NCBI RefSeq assembly: GCF_019578655.1
Contig: NC_063259.1
Location: forward strand, 8,916,001-8,980,000
From: Ricinus communis
Taxonomy: Eukaryota > Streptophyta > Magnoliopsida > Malpighiales > Euphorbiaceae
Length of the DNA: 64,000 nt
Reading direction: 5' to 3'
The notes below the pieces were generated by a model. The model ran no database searches. It was not told where the DNA came from and worked only from the letters and a program-made list of their open reading frames with translations. This document shows, in pieces, positions 1-10,553 of this stretch. The position numbers were made by a program, and so were the translations under genes. Position 1 is the stretch's first letter. The number at the start of each line of letters is the position of its first letter.

Positions 1-275
1 GACCTTTCTAACTAAATGACCTATTAATTTGAACAACATCTCAATTTAAGGGAGAACTTTATAATCACTCGAGTGTTGAGGACTCAACCTCCACAAGGGA
101 ATACTTGTTTTTTTCATTGCTAAAAACCAATCAAGTTCAACCCTATAACCTCATAATGACTCACTAGTGAAACCTGAAATTCTTTTATTTAATAGAATGA
201 TATTTTAAATTTTTATATATACTTTTTTCATTAAACCTAGTTTGCTTTTCAAACAAACATTAACAAATTCACCTT
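1..275. other. AT-rich spacer, nothing recognised
   Basis: No convincing coding frame, RNA gene or repeat is visible. It ends at the target-site duplication of the copia element that starts at 276. Confidence 0.5.
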
Positions 276-482
276 TGTTAAGTTATATGTATTGTATTTA
301 ATTCTTCCAACTTTATAGTGTGGTACAGAGTTACTTGTAGCTTAGTCTAGTTTTACTTAGCTCCTGCATAAATATAATCAGCTTACTTTGAGTAGTCAAC
401 AATGTAAGAAATTGCTTTAACTGAATATAGAAAATTTTCTCCAAATTCTATTTTCTCTCTCCGGCAGTTACTAAATTGTATA
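276..482 (+). repeat. 5' LTR of the copia element
   Basis: Matches 1617-1828 in the same orientation with scattered substitutions and small indels. It is immediately followed by the tRNA-iMet primer site. Confidence 0.8.
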
Positions 483-494
483 TGGTATCAGAGC
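483..494 (+). promoter_or_regulatory. Copia primer-binding site (tRNA-iMet)
   Basis: TGGTATCAGAGC directly abuts the 5' LTR. It is the usual minus-strand primer site of plant copia elements. Confidence 0.8.
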
Positions 495-524
495 TTCCTC
501 TTCTCAAGTTTGTAAACTTGTAAA

Positions 525-1609
525 ATCTCTGTATGGCCTTAAATATGCCTCTAGGCAGTAGAATTTGAAGTTCATTGTCTCTTTGCTTCAACTTAGGATA
601 TGGTAATCTGCACATGAACATTGCCTTTTTACTAAGTGTATTGGTGATCATTTTACAGCTTTACTTGTGTATGTAAATGATGTTCTTCTTGCAGGTACAC
701 ATAAGGCAGATATTGGTTATGTTAAATCTTTTCTTGATCATGAATTTACTATCAAAGATTTGGGGACCTACATATATTTTCTTGGTTTAGAGGTCATGAA
801 AATATCTACTGGTATTTCTTTGAATCAACACAAATATGTTTTGGACATACTGTCAGATGCAGGTCTTACAAGTTCTAAGCCTTCCTCATTTCCTTTACTA
901 ATTGAATTGAGTTTGTCATTTACATCGACTAATTATCTTCTAGATCTTGATAAGTATAGGAGGCTTTTGGGTACATTGTTATATGCTAATATTACTAGGC
1001 CTAATATTAGTTATTGTGTACATGTTCTAAGTAAGTTTATGCACAAGCCTTGCCAGTCACATTAGGAAGCAACTCTATATTTGTTAAGATACTTGAAGAA
1101 TTGTCCAAATTTATGGTTGTTTTATCCAGCTAATAATTTACTTCATATTTTTGCTTATTGTGATTTTGATTGGGGAGCATGTGTTGATACTCGGAGGTCA
1201 GTCATTGGATATTGTATTTACTTGGTCAACTTTCTGATTTCTTAGAAGAGTAAGAAGCAGTCTACTGTTTCTAAAAGTTCTAATGAAGCAAATATCATCT
1301 TATGGTTGCTATAACTTATGAGTTGTTATGGATTTCTTATCTTCTCAAGGATCTCCAAGTTCCTTTGCCTTCGCCTGTTCCTTTATATTGTGACAGCAAG
1401 TCTGTTTTGCACATCACAGGAGATCTAAATTTTCATGAATGCAATAAGCATTTAGATATTGACTGTCATGTGATTCGTGACCAATATAAAGTTGTCTTTC
1501 TTATTCCTCAGTTTGTAGCTTCTAACTCTGAATTGGTTCTTGGAGCTAGATCTAATCATCAAATTTTATCCAAGTTGGATCTTTCTACTGTCCATTCAAA
1601 CCCACCTTG
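525..1609 (+). pseudogene. Copia RT / RNase H remnant
   Basis: The frame opens near 525 with the copia RT motif LYGLK-ASRQ (here LYGLKYASRQ followed by a stop). It continues at 667 with YVNDVLLAG, the position of the catalytic YVDD box, where the first Asp is now Asn. IKDLG..YFLGLEV follows, then the copia RNase H region (CDSKS, HLDIDCHVIRD). Stops lie at about 561 and 1063, and a frameshift near 1300 moves the RNase H tail into another frame (1302-1610). The segment before 525 (gag, protease, integrase, RT fingers) is deleted. It cannot make active enzyme. Confidence 0.85.
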
Positions 1610-1616
1610 AGGGAGA

Positions 1617-1828
1617 TGTTGAGTTATATGTATTGTATTTAATTCTTCCAGCTTTATAGTGTTGTACAAAGTTAGTTGTAGCTTAGCCTAATTATTTAGT
1701 TCCTAAAAATATAGTAAACTTATTTTGAGTAATCAACAATATAACAAATTACTTTAACCGAATATAGAAGATTTTTTCTAAATTTTATTTTTGAGTAATC
1801 AATAATATACCAGTTACTAAATTCTATA
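1617..1828 (+). repeat. 3' LTR of the copia element
   Basis: Direct repeat of 276-482 that follows the polypurine tract. It is flanked on the right by ACCTC, nearly matching the left flank ACCTT. Confidence 0.8.
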
Positions 1829-2891
1829 ACCTCTAATTCCAAATAGACAATCTTGTGAATTAAGTGCAGTTTGAATAATATTTTTTATTTTAAAGAGTAT
1901 AATATTAGAGAAAACACACAAATATGACACTAATATTTATTCCATTTGTCACATTAGATTTTTATGTCTTTTTTTAATTCAAAAATAACCTTAAGGTTTC
2001 AAAATTGGGGTACTTAGTACCTCATTCTAACGGCCTTATTTTTGGACGTCAGCTCCGTTTGTGTTTATATGATGTGGCACAAGTTGGAACCCACCTATTT
2101 TCTTACCATCACTCATTTGATTTGTTTCTTCATTTTTCTCTCTTCTTGGTATTTTTTCTTCCTTTTCTTAATTTTCAGTCTTAATTCCGTACCCATAAAC
2201 CTATAACAGCTCTTTCTCCTCCACCACGTGATTGAATTCCCAAATATGTTATCCCTCCATCGTGTCGACAGCAGCATCCAGTTGGATTGGCAAAGAGAAA
2301 AGTAGAGAGAGAATTTTAATCTTCAAGCACCCAAAAACAGGCTTATTTGAAAATGAGATAAATTATTGGGTTTAAATGGTTTGTTTTGATGAAATAAATC
2401 TTTCTACTATCGTCTCTTGCAAAGTCTTCTTCTTCTTCTTCTTTTTTTTCATTCTTATCTCTGGTTTATTTCTTGGCTTATTTTGTCTTTAATTTGTATA
2501 GTTTAATAATAAAGAAAAAATTATATGATTAATTATATATTAACTTTGAATTTATTCTTAGTTTAGTTTCCAATTTAATGTTTATTTTCTAGAAATCCAG
2601 ATAAATTCATAATCCGAATTTTTTATGGGAAATAAGATAGACACAGTGGTTCTCCAATGAGATGCTACGCATACTAAGATATTTTCTTGCTTAGTGCTTA
2701 GTTTAGTATTTGTTTTATTATTTTAGAGAAATTGGATTTGTGCTAATATTAATCTAATATTAAACGCAAAAAATAAAATATTATTAATCGAATCTAATAA
2801 ATTTTTTATATTTTACTTTTTATTTTTATAAATGTTAATAATTTTAATTTTTTAACTAATAAAAAATAAAATTATAAATATCAATTATATA
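1829..2891. other. AT-rich spacer
   Basis: No gene is recognised. It contains a short CTT microsatellite near 2426-2445 and long A/T runs (2740-2890). The right edge is the start of viral leader sequence. Confidence 0.5.
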
Positions 2892-2923
2892 AACTTGTTG
2901 ATCTGTTTCTATTTCTCTAATTT

Positions 2924-2936
2924 TGGTATCAGAGCC
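2924..2936 (+). promoter_or_regulatory. Viral tRNA-iMet primer-binding site
   Basis: TGGTATCAGAGCC at the expected place, about 190 nt upstream of the movement-protein ATG. In Caulimoviridae this site primes minus-strand synthesis and marks map position 1. Inverted copies lie at 9035-9047 and 12507-12519. Confidence 0.85.
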
Positions 2937-3124
2937 ATTTGGGTTCCGGGAAAGAAGCATCATCTGCATAAAGAAGATTTTAAACTCATTTGAATCTGCA
3001 TCATATTACTGATAAACAAACACTATTCATTTATGCACAGTAGTAAGTCCCATCAGGTGTAAGGGCAGTAAAACTGGTGGCTTGGTTCATGTTTGTTTAG
3101 AAAGTTATTTTGGTTTATTTTAAA

Positions 3125-4788
3125 ATGAATTTAGAACCATTTTTCTGTAAATCTTCTTCTTTTTCAAACTCTTCTACTTCTGAGTCCTCAAGATACAAAA
3201 GTTTAGTAAATAGTGAAGAAATCACTATTGAAGATTTTACAAAGCATATTGATGATTGGGAAATACCCAAAGTTCAAAAGAAACAAATTTATGAGTATTC
3301 AAAGTTTCCTCTTTTCAAAACTAATTTTACTATCAAATCTGAAGAAAAAGATATTCAGATTTCAAAGCCTTTTGAAGAAATTTATCTTTTAAATCCAAAG
3401 ACCCTCCAGAAGCATAAAGAAAAAGATCATAAGTATATCCATATAGGCCTTGTCCAGGTAGGAATAAAGCCCCTTACCAGAGAAGGTTTAGATACTTCCA
3501 TCTTAGCAGTCCTTAGAGATGCTAGATTTATAAATTTTTATAATTCTTTATTAGGTACTGTTGAGTCGAGCCTCAATAAAGGACCAATTTCTTTCAACTG
3601 TTTTCCAAATATTACAATATCATTAAATGATAAAAATATTTTAAAAAGCATTGTTCTTCAAATAAAGACACATAACTACAAAATGCTTGAAGGATCTATT
3701 CCGATAGCATTGATTTTCAAAATACATTACAAAGCCATGATTTTTGCTTTTGGTTCAAAACACAAGCTCCATTCACCAAAAGGAGAAACCTTATTCCTAC
3801 AAACAAATCTCTCCAAATCCAACGTAACAATTCCAAAAACCATTCAATGGAAAGACATCACTCTTCCAGAGGAATGGATCCTTGAAGGTGCAACCCAACC
3901 TGAATCCCCAAAGCAAACAGAACCAAATACAAATCTCAAAAAGATAACCCAATTCCCAGATGGAAAAGTAAAGCTTACATTCAACAGGAAATCAACCTCT
4001 TCTAGATTTTCTGATGATGATTCTTCAACATCGACCATAGATATTGGAAGGGCATCAAAAATACCTTCTATTATTTATGCTCCTTACAAAGAACCAACTC
4101 CATCTCAAACACAACCCAGATTTTCAACATCTGATATACCAAGCTCAAGCAATATACTACAGAATGTTGATTACCAAAGCAATATCCCCAGACCAGTCTA
4201 CAATGAACCAAAGAGAGAAGATGAGGATATAGAGATCGTCTCTACCCCCTCTTCACCATCACCATCTGCAATAACACAAAATCTAGAAGCAGAGATCAAC
4301 ATGATTTCAAAAGATTTTCAAATTGATAAAAAGCTTTTGCATGAAGATTTCTATTCAAAGAAAAACCATTCTAAAAAACTTTGGTTTTTTAAAATTTTTT
4401 TGAAACAAAAAGATAGTATTCAAGAAAGATACTATCAATTTTGCATCCAAAAAAAAGTCCAAATCAAATTTTTTGATTGGTTTCAAATCTATTGCAAAGA
4501 AAATGGTATCCTTTATCCTTTCAAAGAAAAGCTCATTAGTCCTATCACAATAAGGAATAAGACTCCAGAGTGGAAGGTAGGAGAAAACCTAACTATCCAG
4601 TCTGAATATCCTCCCCTTAGAAAAATAACCATTCCTTATAGAGAGAATGAAATAGAAGCTACATCTTACAAACTGATAGGCGAAGATCTTGAAAAGAATG
4701 TCAAGAATATTGTTCAACAGAAAAATTTCTCGAACACCTATCTTAACACAATAGGAAAGCAGCTTGTTAGGATAGAAAGCCAAATCTA
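3125..4788 (+). pseudogene. EPRV movement protein region (N-terminal part of ORF1)
   Basis: A 554-codon open stretch from the ATG at 3125; the frame is open 15 nt further upstream, but without an ATG. Residues ~95-190 resemble the 30K movement-protein superfamily: the conserved Asp lies in LAVLRDARF (about residue 132), followed by a Gly-containing stretch. The family moves virus through plasmodesmata. The C-terminal third is Ser/Pro-rich and then Lys-rich, leading into the coat region. The locus-2 copy (53458 on) reads through the point where this frame stops at 4786-4788, so the stop is probably a decay mutation in a longer polyprotein. A further frameshift separates it from the coat frame near 4970. 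Confidence 0.75.
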
Positions 4789-6141
4789 AAAACCTCCTAT
4801 AGTCTTCACCTCTCCAATCCCTAGCACTGAGCATCCAAAAGAGACAAACCAGTCAGAAAAGCTCAAAAATCCAGTCTTCAAACCCTATCAAATCTCAAAG
4901 CCTAGCCAAGATCAATTTCAAAAGCAAACTGAGTTTGCTAGAACAATCAGAGAACAACTTACAAATTAGCAACCTCTGAGTCGTCCAAAAATCTAGTGCC
5001 AGATACTCCTCAAAGCAGTAGGAATATCAGTACTATAGATCAAGCCCAATGCGATGAATCCAATGATTCAGAGCTTGAAAGTGTCATTAACAAACCCTCC
5101 AACATCAACAGATTGGGATGGCAAGCCCCTAGATTGACCTGGCATACTCCTAGGAATACGGACCCAGATCTAGGAATAGAAAATAGAAATAATATCCTGA
5201 CCCAATCTAGATTCAATGCCTCCTCTGTCTATGAATGGAATATAGATGGAATGTCAGAATACAATATCCTTGGTCTCTTACAGCAGATGACCATGGCAGC
5301 CAATGCTTACAAAACCCAAAGCGGTACCTCTGATAGAGCTATTGTTGAACTCCTCATAGCTGGGTTTTCAGGCCAGCTTAAAGGATGGTGGGATTACCAT
5401 CTCACTCAAGCTCAATAGCTCTAAATCCTAGGTGCTATCCAAACCACAATAGAAGGAACTCCCATCTTAGATGAATTAGGAAATCCAATTGAGGATGCAG
5501 TGTCAACCTTAATCCACACGATTTCCCTTCACTTCATAGGAGACCCTTCTCTTCTAAAAGATAAGAATGCTGAGCTCCTCAGCAATCTTACCTGCAAAAA
5601 GCTTAGCAATTTCCAAACCTACAAAGACACCTTCCTAACCAGAGTCATGCTTAGGGAAGATTCAAGCCAACCTTTCTGGAAAGAGAAGTTCTTAGCTGGT
5701 TTACCTAAGATTCTAGGTGAAAGAGTTAGGAATACCATAAGAGAAGCCTATAATGGCCAGATCCCTTATGATTTCTACACTTATGGTGAATTAGTCAGCC
5801 TCACCCAGAAAGAAGGATTAAAGATATGTCATGACCTTAAGCTCCAAAGACAGCTCAAATGGGAGATGAAAAAGACTAGGCAAGAACTAGGTAGTTTTTG
5901 CAACCAATTTGAGTATAATCCCATAGAGCCCTCTACTACTTGCAAAGGGAAATGCAAAGAAGATTTTTCCAAATCTTTTAAGAAAAAACGATTTTTCAAA
6001 AATAGAAAGACTTCTAAAAATAAGGAGAATTTCTACAAAAAGCCATCTTCTTCCAAAATTCCAAAATAAAATTCTAAAAGAGATTTTAGCAAAATTACTT
6101 GCTATAAATGTGGTAAAAAGGGCTATACTTCAAAGTATTGC
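4789..6141 (+). pseudogene. EPRV coat protein region with CCHC zinc knuckle
   Basis: The best frames are 4996-5418 and 5500-6069. They carry a Gag-like capsid core (ASSVYEWNIDG, then GWWDYHL) and a Lys-rich basic stretch (5990-6060). A zinc knuckle CYKCGKKGYTSKYC is encoded at 6100-6141, with the spacing C-x2-C-x4-T-x4-C, so Thr occupies the place of the usual His. Retroid capsid proteins of this family use the knuckle to bind RNA. In-frame stops occur at 5416-5418 and 6067-6069, with a frame change near 4970. The locus-2 copies (55374-55945 and 60175-61207, minus) have His at the Thr position. Confidence 0.8.
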
Positions 6142-6795
6142 AAGTTTTCCAAAAAACTCCATGAGCTTCAAATAGAAGAAGAAGTTTTAACAAAAATTTC
6201 TACTCTTCTTGTTGATTCATCTGAGTCAGAATTTTCGAATAGTGAGGAAGAATTTCAAATTGATGAAATCAAAACCTCATCCAATTATTCTGAAACAGAT
6301 TCTAAAAGTATTTCAAAGAATATTAATATGCTCACTAGGCAACAGGAAGCCCTTCTTGAAGCCGTCAAGCATATTAATGATCCTCAAATCCAAAAACAGG
6401 TTTTGAAAGAGATTTTAAAAACTGAAACCCTTGTCCCTTCTTCTAGTAGGAATACTTATGATCTTACTATGATTTTGGATAAAGGGAAAAAGCTGAAAAA
6501 CCCTCTTCCTACTGTCCAAGAGCTTCAAAAAGAAATCAAAGCTATCAAAACAGAACTCAAAGATTTGAAAGAAAAACAACAAAATGATTCTGTTTTGCTC
6601 CAAAGTCTTATCCTTAAACAGAATAGTGATTCTGATTCTGAAGAGGAAAATGATTTTCAAAATCTTGAAGTTTCTGAAAATGTCCTAGAAAACTTTATCA
6701 ATGTTTTGAAAGAAATTACTTCAAGAAAATATTTGATCCAAATCAAGCTGATTTTCCTTGGTGATTTCCAGATAGAAACCATCATTTTGTTTGAT
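6142..6795 (+). pseudogene. EPRV ORF1 linker: acidic and coiled-coil segment
   Basis: The frame from the knuckle runs on through an acidic Ser/Glu-rich stretch (SSESEFSNSEEEF). A Leu/Lys/Glu-rich segment with heptad character follows (VQELQKEIKAIKTELKDLKEKQ, residues encoded at about 6517-6585), then another acidic patch (DSDSEEEND) before the protease. The function is not known. Position and composition suggest a capsid-protease linker or oligomerisation segment. An inverted copy lies at ~9990-10500. Confidence 0.6.
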
Positions 6796-7150
6796 ACAGT
6801 TTAATACCGATATTTTAGCAACAAATCCAATAAATCTTGGGTGTGGATCTTTTGTCGAAATAGAATGTCCTCGCTTTCAACTGTATCAATTGTGAGCTAG
6901 TTCCTAAAAGATATCATCAAGAAACCAAAGAAAGGCTTACTTCAGCCAATAGTTCAAAGATTAAGATTGCGGGTAAAACTGAAGCCGCAATTCTTAATAA
7001 TAACATTACTTTAAAAAATATTTTTATTCTTACAAAAGATCTTCAGCAAACAGTTATTTTGGGAACTCCTTTTATCAATTTAATTACTCCTTTTAAAGTA
7101 ACTACTGCTGGTATTATCTTTAAAGCTAAAGATTCAAAGATAGTTTTTCC
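6796..7150 (+). pseudogene. EPRV aspartic protease, active site destroyed
   Basis: Upstream sequence ends in FDT at the start of the retropepsin-like active site. Then ~80 bp of unrelated sequence (about 6800-6878) replaces the Gly-Ala-Asp part seen in the inverted copy (FDTGADLNYINCEL, encoded near 9945-9990 minus). Downstream homology resumes at CVNCEL-like sequence and, in another frame, at GTPFINLITPF (from 7062). The enzyme would process the polyprotein; this copy cannot. Confidence 0.8.
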
Positions 7151-8240
7151 TTTTATAGAAAAACCCAAAAAGAGAAATCTCAATCTCATTAAAGCCCACT
7201 CGATTTACAATTTTGAGATAAATGCTTTGATCAAAGGAAAACAAACCCAGCTTTCTCATTTGAAACAAGATATGGGTTTGAAAAAAATCCAAGATCAAAT
7301 GCAAAATGATTTTGTCCAAAGAAAAATCTCTGATTTACAAAAAAAAATTGAAAATGAACTCTGTTCTGATCTTCCAAATGCTTTTTGGAAAAGAAAACAA
7401 CATATGGTAGATTTACCATATGAAAAAGATTTTTCTGATAAGCAGATCCCTACAAAAGCTAGACCCATTCAAATGAATGAGACCCTAGAAAGCCATTGTA
7501 GGTTAGAAATCAAAGACCTAGAATAGAAAGGTTTGATTACAAAGTCTAGATCCCATTGGTCTTGTGCAGCTTTCTATGTCAACAAAAATAGTGAAATAGA
7601 AAGAGGAACTCCTAGGTTGGTGATCAATTACAAGCCCTTGAATAAAGTCCTAAAGTGGATTAGGTATCCAATTCCAAACAAAAAGGATCTTCTTCAAAAG
7701 CTTCATTTGCATTCATTTTTTCAAAGTTTGATATGAAATCAGGATTTTGGCAAATCCAGATTCATCCAAAAGACAGATACAAAACTGCTTTTACAGTTCC
7801 ATTTGGCCAGTACGAATGGAATGTGATGCCATTCGGATTGAAAAATGCTCCTTCTGAATTTCAAAAAATCATGAATGACATTTTTAATCCTTATTCAAAG
7901 TTTTGCATTGTCTACATTAATGATGTGTTAATCTTTTCAAATTCCATAGAACAACATTTCAAACACTTAGAAATATTTTTCTACGTTGTTAAAAAGAGTG
8001 GTTTAGTGGTTTCAAAATCCAAGATATCTCTATTTCAAACAAAAATTAGATTTCTTGGACACTATATCTCCTGGGGAACTATCACCCTAATTGAAAGATC
8101 TTTAGCATTCACTTCAAAGTTTCCAGACAAAATTTTGGAAAAAACACAATTACAAAGATTTCTTGGTAGTTTAAATTATGTCATGGATTTCTATCCAAAT
8201 TTAAACTGTCTTGCAAAACCCCTTCATGATAGGTTAAGGA
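7151..8240 (+). pseudogene. EPRV reverse transcriptase region
   Basis: Order seen: YEKDF..KQIPTKARPIQMN, then WSCAAFYVNK, PRLVINYKPLNK, SGFWQIQIHPKDRYKTAF, MPFGLKNAPSEFQ, YINDVLIFSN, then the thumb (FLGHYIS). These are the standard RT blocks of Caulimoviridae and gypsy-type RTs. Breaks: a TAG at 7524-7526, a frame change near 7730 between INYKPL and SGFWQ, and the catalytic YIDD box reads YIND at about 7913-7924. RT copies pregenomic RNA to DNA. This copy is inactive. Confidence 0.85.
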
Positions 8241-8602
8241 AAAATCCCCCTGCATGGACCGATGAGCATACAAAGATTGTCCAAAGCATAAAAAAGCAAG
8301 TTTTAGAAATTCCATGTTTACACCTAGCTGATCCATCTGCATTCAAAATTGTTGAAACTGATGCATCAAATTTAGGTTATGGTGGGATTCTTAAACAAGT
8401 TCAAAACAACAAAGAATGTATTGTCCGGTTCATACGCACCTTTGGGCGATACACAAAAAAACTATTCAACTATCAAAAAAGAAATTCTTTCGATAGTTTT
8501 GTGTATTTCAAAATTTCAAAGCGATCTTTTGAATCAAAAATTTCTTTTAAGGATTGATTGCAAATCTGCTAAAGAAGTTTTACAAAAAGATGTTCAGAAT
8601 AT
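8241..8602 (+). pseudogene. EPRV RNase H remnant
   Basis: KIVETDASNLGYGGILKQ carries the first catalytic Asp of RNase H. A frame change near 8420-8430 moves the rest (YSTIKKEILSIV, then FLLRIDCKSAKEVL) into the frame ending at 8612. The domain stops at about 8600, where sequence switches to inverted viral leader. The locus-2 copy runs ~45 residues further (to LTREFL). Confidence 0.8.
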
Positions 8603-8718
8603 AAACTTTTAAACAAATATACAAACTTTGAATGTAACTTTGAAAGCTTTAAACTAGAGAAATATAACTTACAAGAGGAAGAAAAGAATACAAGAGGGAA
8701 AATGTTTCTTCTCACTAT
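8600..8718 (-). repeat. Inverted viral leader fragment
   Basis: Same strand and sequence as 9184-9302 (ATAAACTTTTAAACAAATAT onward). The junction with the RNase H end shares ATA, and the exit near 8718 shares a few bases with the next segment, so the joins look like short-microhomology end joining. Confidence 0.75.
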
Positions 8719-9047
8719 TTATCAATATGCTTTGTAAAATCTTCAATAGTGATTTCTTCACTATTTACTAAACCTTTGTATCTTAAGGACTCAGAGGTAG
8801 AAGAGTTTGAAAAAGAAGATCTACAGAAAAATGGTTCTAAATTCATTTTAAAATAAACCAAAATAACTTTCTAAACAAACATGAACCAAGCCACCAGTTT
8901 TACTGCCCTTACACCTGACGGGACTTACTACTGTGCATAAATGAACAGTGTTTGTTTATCAGTAATATGATGCAGATTAAAATGAGTTTAAAATCTTCTT
9001 TATGCAGATGATGCTTCTTTCCCGGAACCCAAAAGGCTCTGATACCA
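8719..9047 (-). pseudogene. Inverted EPRV leader plus movement-protein start
   Basis: Reverse complement of about 2924-3252: PBS (GGCTCTGATACCA on the plus strand, 9035-9047), the leader, and the first ~40 codons of the movement protein (ATG complement near 8849). It stops abruptly at the codons for DFTKHID. Confidence 0.85.
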
Positions 9048-9333
9048 AAATTAGAGAAATAGAAACAGATCAACAAGTTTCTGGTGTGCAGGATCCTCAG
9101 ACGAGGCAAGCACAGAGCATACGCTTGTTAAATCTTAAAATAATAGATAAAGAAGATAAACTTTATTGATAATTACAGATTTTGAACATAAACTTTTAAA
9201 CAAATATACAAACTTTGAATGTAACTTTGAAAGCTTTAAACTAGAGAAATATAACTTACAAGAGGAAGAAAAGAATACAAGAGGGAAAGTTTTTCTTCTC
9301 ACTCTATTTTCTCTCTTTTCTCACTATATTTCT
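9048..9333 (-). promoter_or_regulatory. Inverted EPRV pregenomic leader/terminator region
   Basis: Reverse complement of about 12045-12332. Read on the minus strand it contains AATAAA (9162-9167), the likely polyadenylation signal, then sequence leading to the PBS at 9047. The TATA-box part has been lost; the segment ends in CT-rich sequence and joins RT sequence over TTTCTAACC-type microhomology. Confidence 0.75.
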
Positions 9334-10553
9334 AACCTACAATGGCTTTCTAGGGTCTCATTCATTTGAATGGGTCTAGCTTTTGTAGGGATCTGCTTAT
9401 CAGAAAAATCTTTTTCATATGGTAAATCTACCATATGTTGTTTTCTTTACCAAAAAGCATTTGGAAGATCAGAACAGAGTTCATTTTCAATCTTCTTTTG
9501 TAAATCAGAGATTTTTCTTTGGACAAAATCATTTTGCATTTGATCTTGGATTCTTTTCAAACCCATATCTTGTTTCTAATGAGAAAGCTGGGTTTGTTTT
9601 CCTTTGATCAAAGCATTTATCTCAAAATTGTAAATCGAGTGGGCTTTAATGAGATTGAGATTTCTCTTTTTGGATTTTTCTATAAAAGGAAAAACTATCT
9701 TTGAATCTTTAGCTTTAAAGATAATACCAGCAGTAGTTACTTTAAAGGGAGTAATTAAATTGATAAAAGGAGTTCCCAAAACAACTGTTTGCTGAAGATC
9801 TTTTGTAAGAATAAAAATATTTTTTAAAGCAATGTTATTATTAAGAATTGCGGCTTCAGTTTTACCCGCAATCTTAATCTTTGAACTATTGGCTGAAGTA
9901 AGCCTTTCTTTGGTTTCTTGATGATATCTTTTAGGAACCAGCTCACAATTGATATAGTTGAGGTCTGCTCCTGTATCAAACAAAGCGATGGTTTCTATCT
10001 GGAAATCACCAGGGAAAATCAGCTTGATTTGGATCAAATATTTTCTTGAAGTAATTTCTTTCAAAACATTGATAAAGTTTTCTGGGACATTTTCAGAAAC
10101 TTCAAGATTTTGAAAATCATTTTCCTCTTCAGAATCAGAATCACTATTCTGTTTGAGGATCAGACTTTGGAGCAAAACAGAATCATTTTATTTTTTTTCT
10201 TTCAAATCTTTGAGTTCTGTTTTGATAGCTTTGATTTCTTTTTTAAGCTCTTGAACAGTAGGAAGAGGGTTTTTCAGCTTTTTCCCTTTATCCAAAATCA
10301 TAGTAAGATCATAAGTATTCCTACTAGAAGAAGGGACAAGAGTTTCAGTTTTTAAAATCTCTTTCAAAACCTGTTTTTGGATTTGAGGATCATTAATATG
10401 CTTGACGGCTTCAAGAAGGGCTTCCTGTTGCCTAGTGAGCATATTAATATTCTTTGAAATACTTTCAGAATCTGTTTCAGAATAATTGGATGAGGTTTTG
10501 ATAGTAAAATCAGTTTTGAAAAGAGGAAACTTTGAATACTCATAAATTTGTCC
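9334..10553 (-). pseudogene. Inverted EPRV RT-start, protease and coat C-terminal segment
   Basis: Minus-strand reading gives, from 10442 downward, MLTRQQEALLEAVKH, the coiled-coil linker, the acidic patch, an intact protease motif FDTGADLNYINCEL (within 9576-10175), GTPFINLITPF, and the beginning of RT (IPTKARPIQMN) ending near 9333. A stop splits the linker (10185-10187). At the high end (~10500-10553) a 50-bp scrap of inverted movement-protein sequence is attached through ATCAAA microhomology. Confidence 0.8.

Larger units (their letters stand above)
276..1828 (+). mobile_element. Internally deleted Ty1/copia LTR retrotransposon
   Basis: Two near-identical ~210 bp LTRs (276-482 and 1617-1828) both begin TGTTRAGTTATATGTATTG. 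A primer-binding site for initiator tRNA-Met (TGGTATCAGAGC, 483-494) follows the left LTR directly, and a purine-rich tract (about 1608-1616) precedes the right LTR. ACCTT at 271-275 and ACCTC at 1829-1833 look like a 5-bp target duplication with one change. The internal part is only ~1.1 kb and holds just late RT and RNase H, so gag, integrase and early RT are missing. The LTR ends read ..TA rather than the canonical ..CA. Confidence 0.85.

Noticed and set aside
448..651. Minus-strand open frame of 67 codons
   Set aside because: Antisense to the copia LTR, PBS and RT remnant; no family resemblance.
9166..9369. Plus-strand frame repeated at 11887-12213 (minus) and 12638-12952 (plus)
   Set aside because: Recurs only because the viral leader is repeated. 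It is antisense to the leader, and its frame is not conserved in locus 2.
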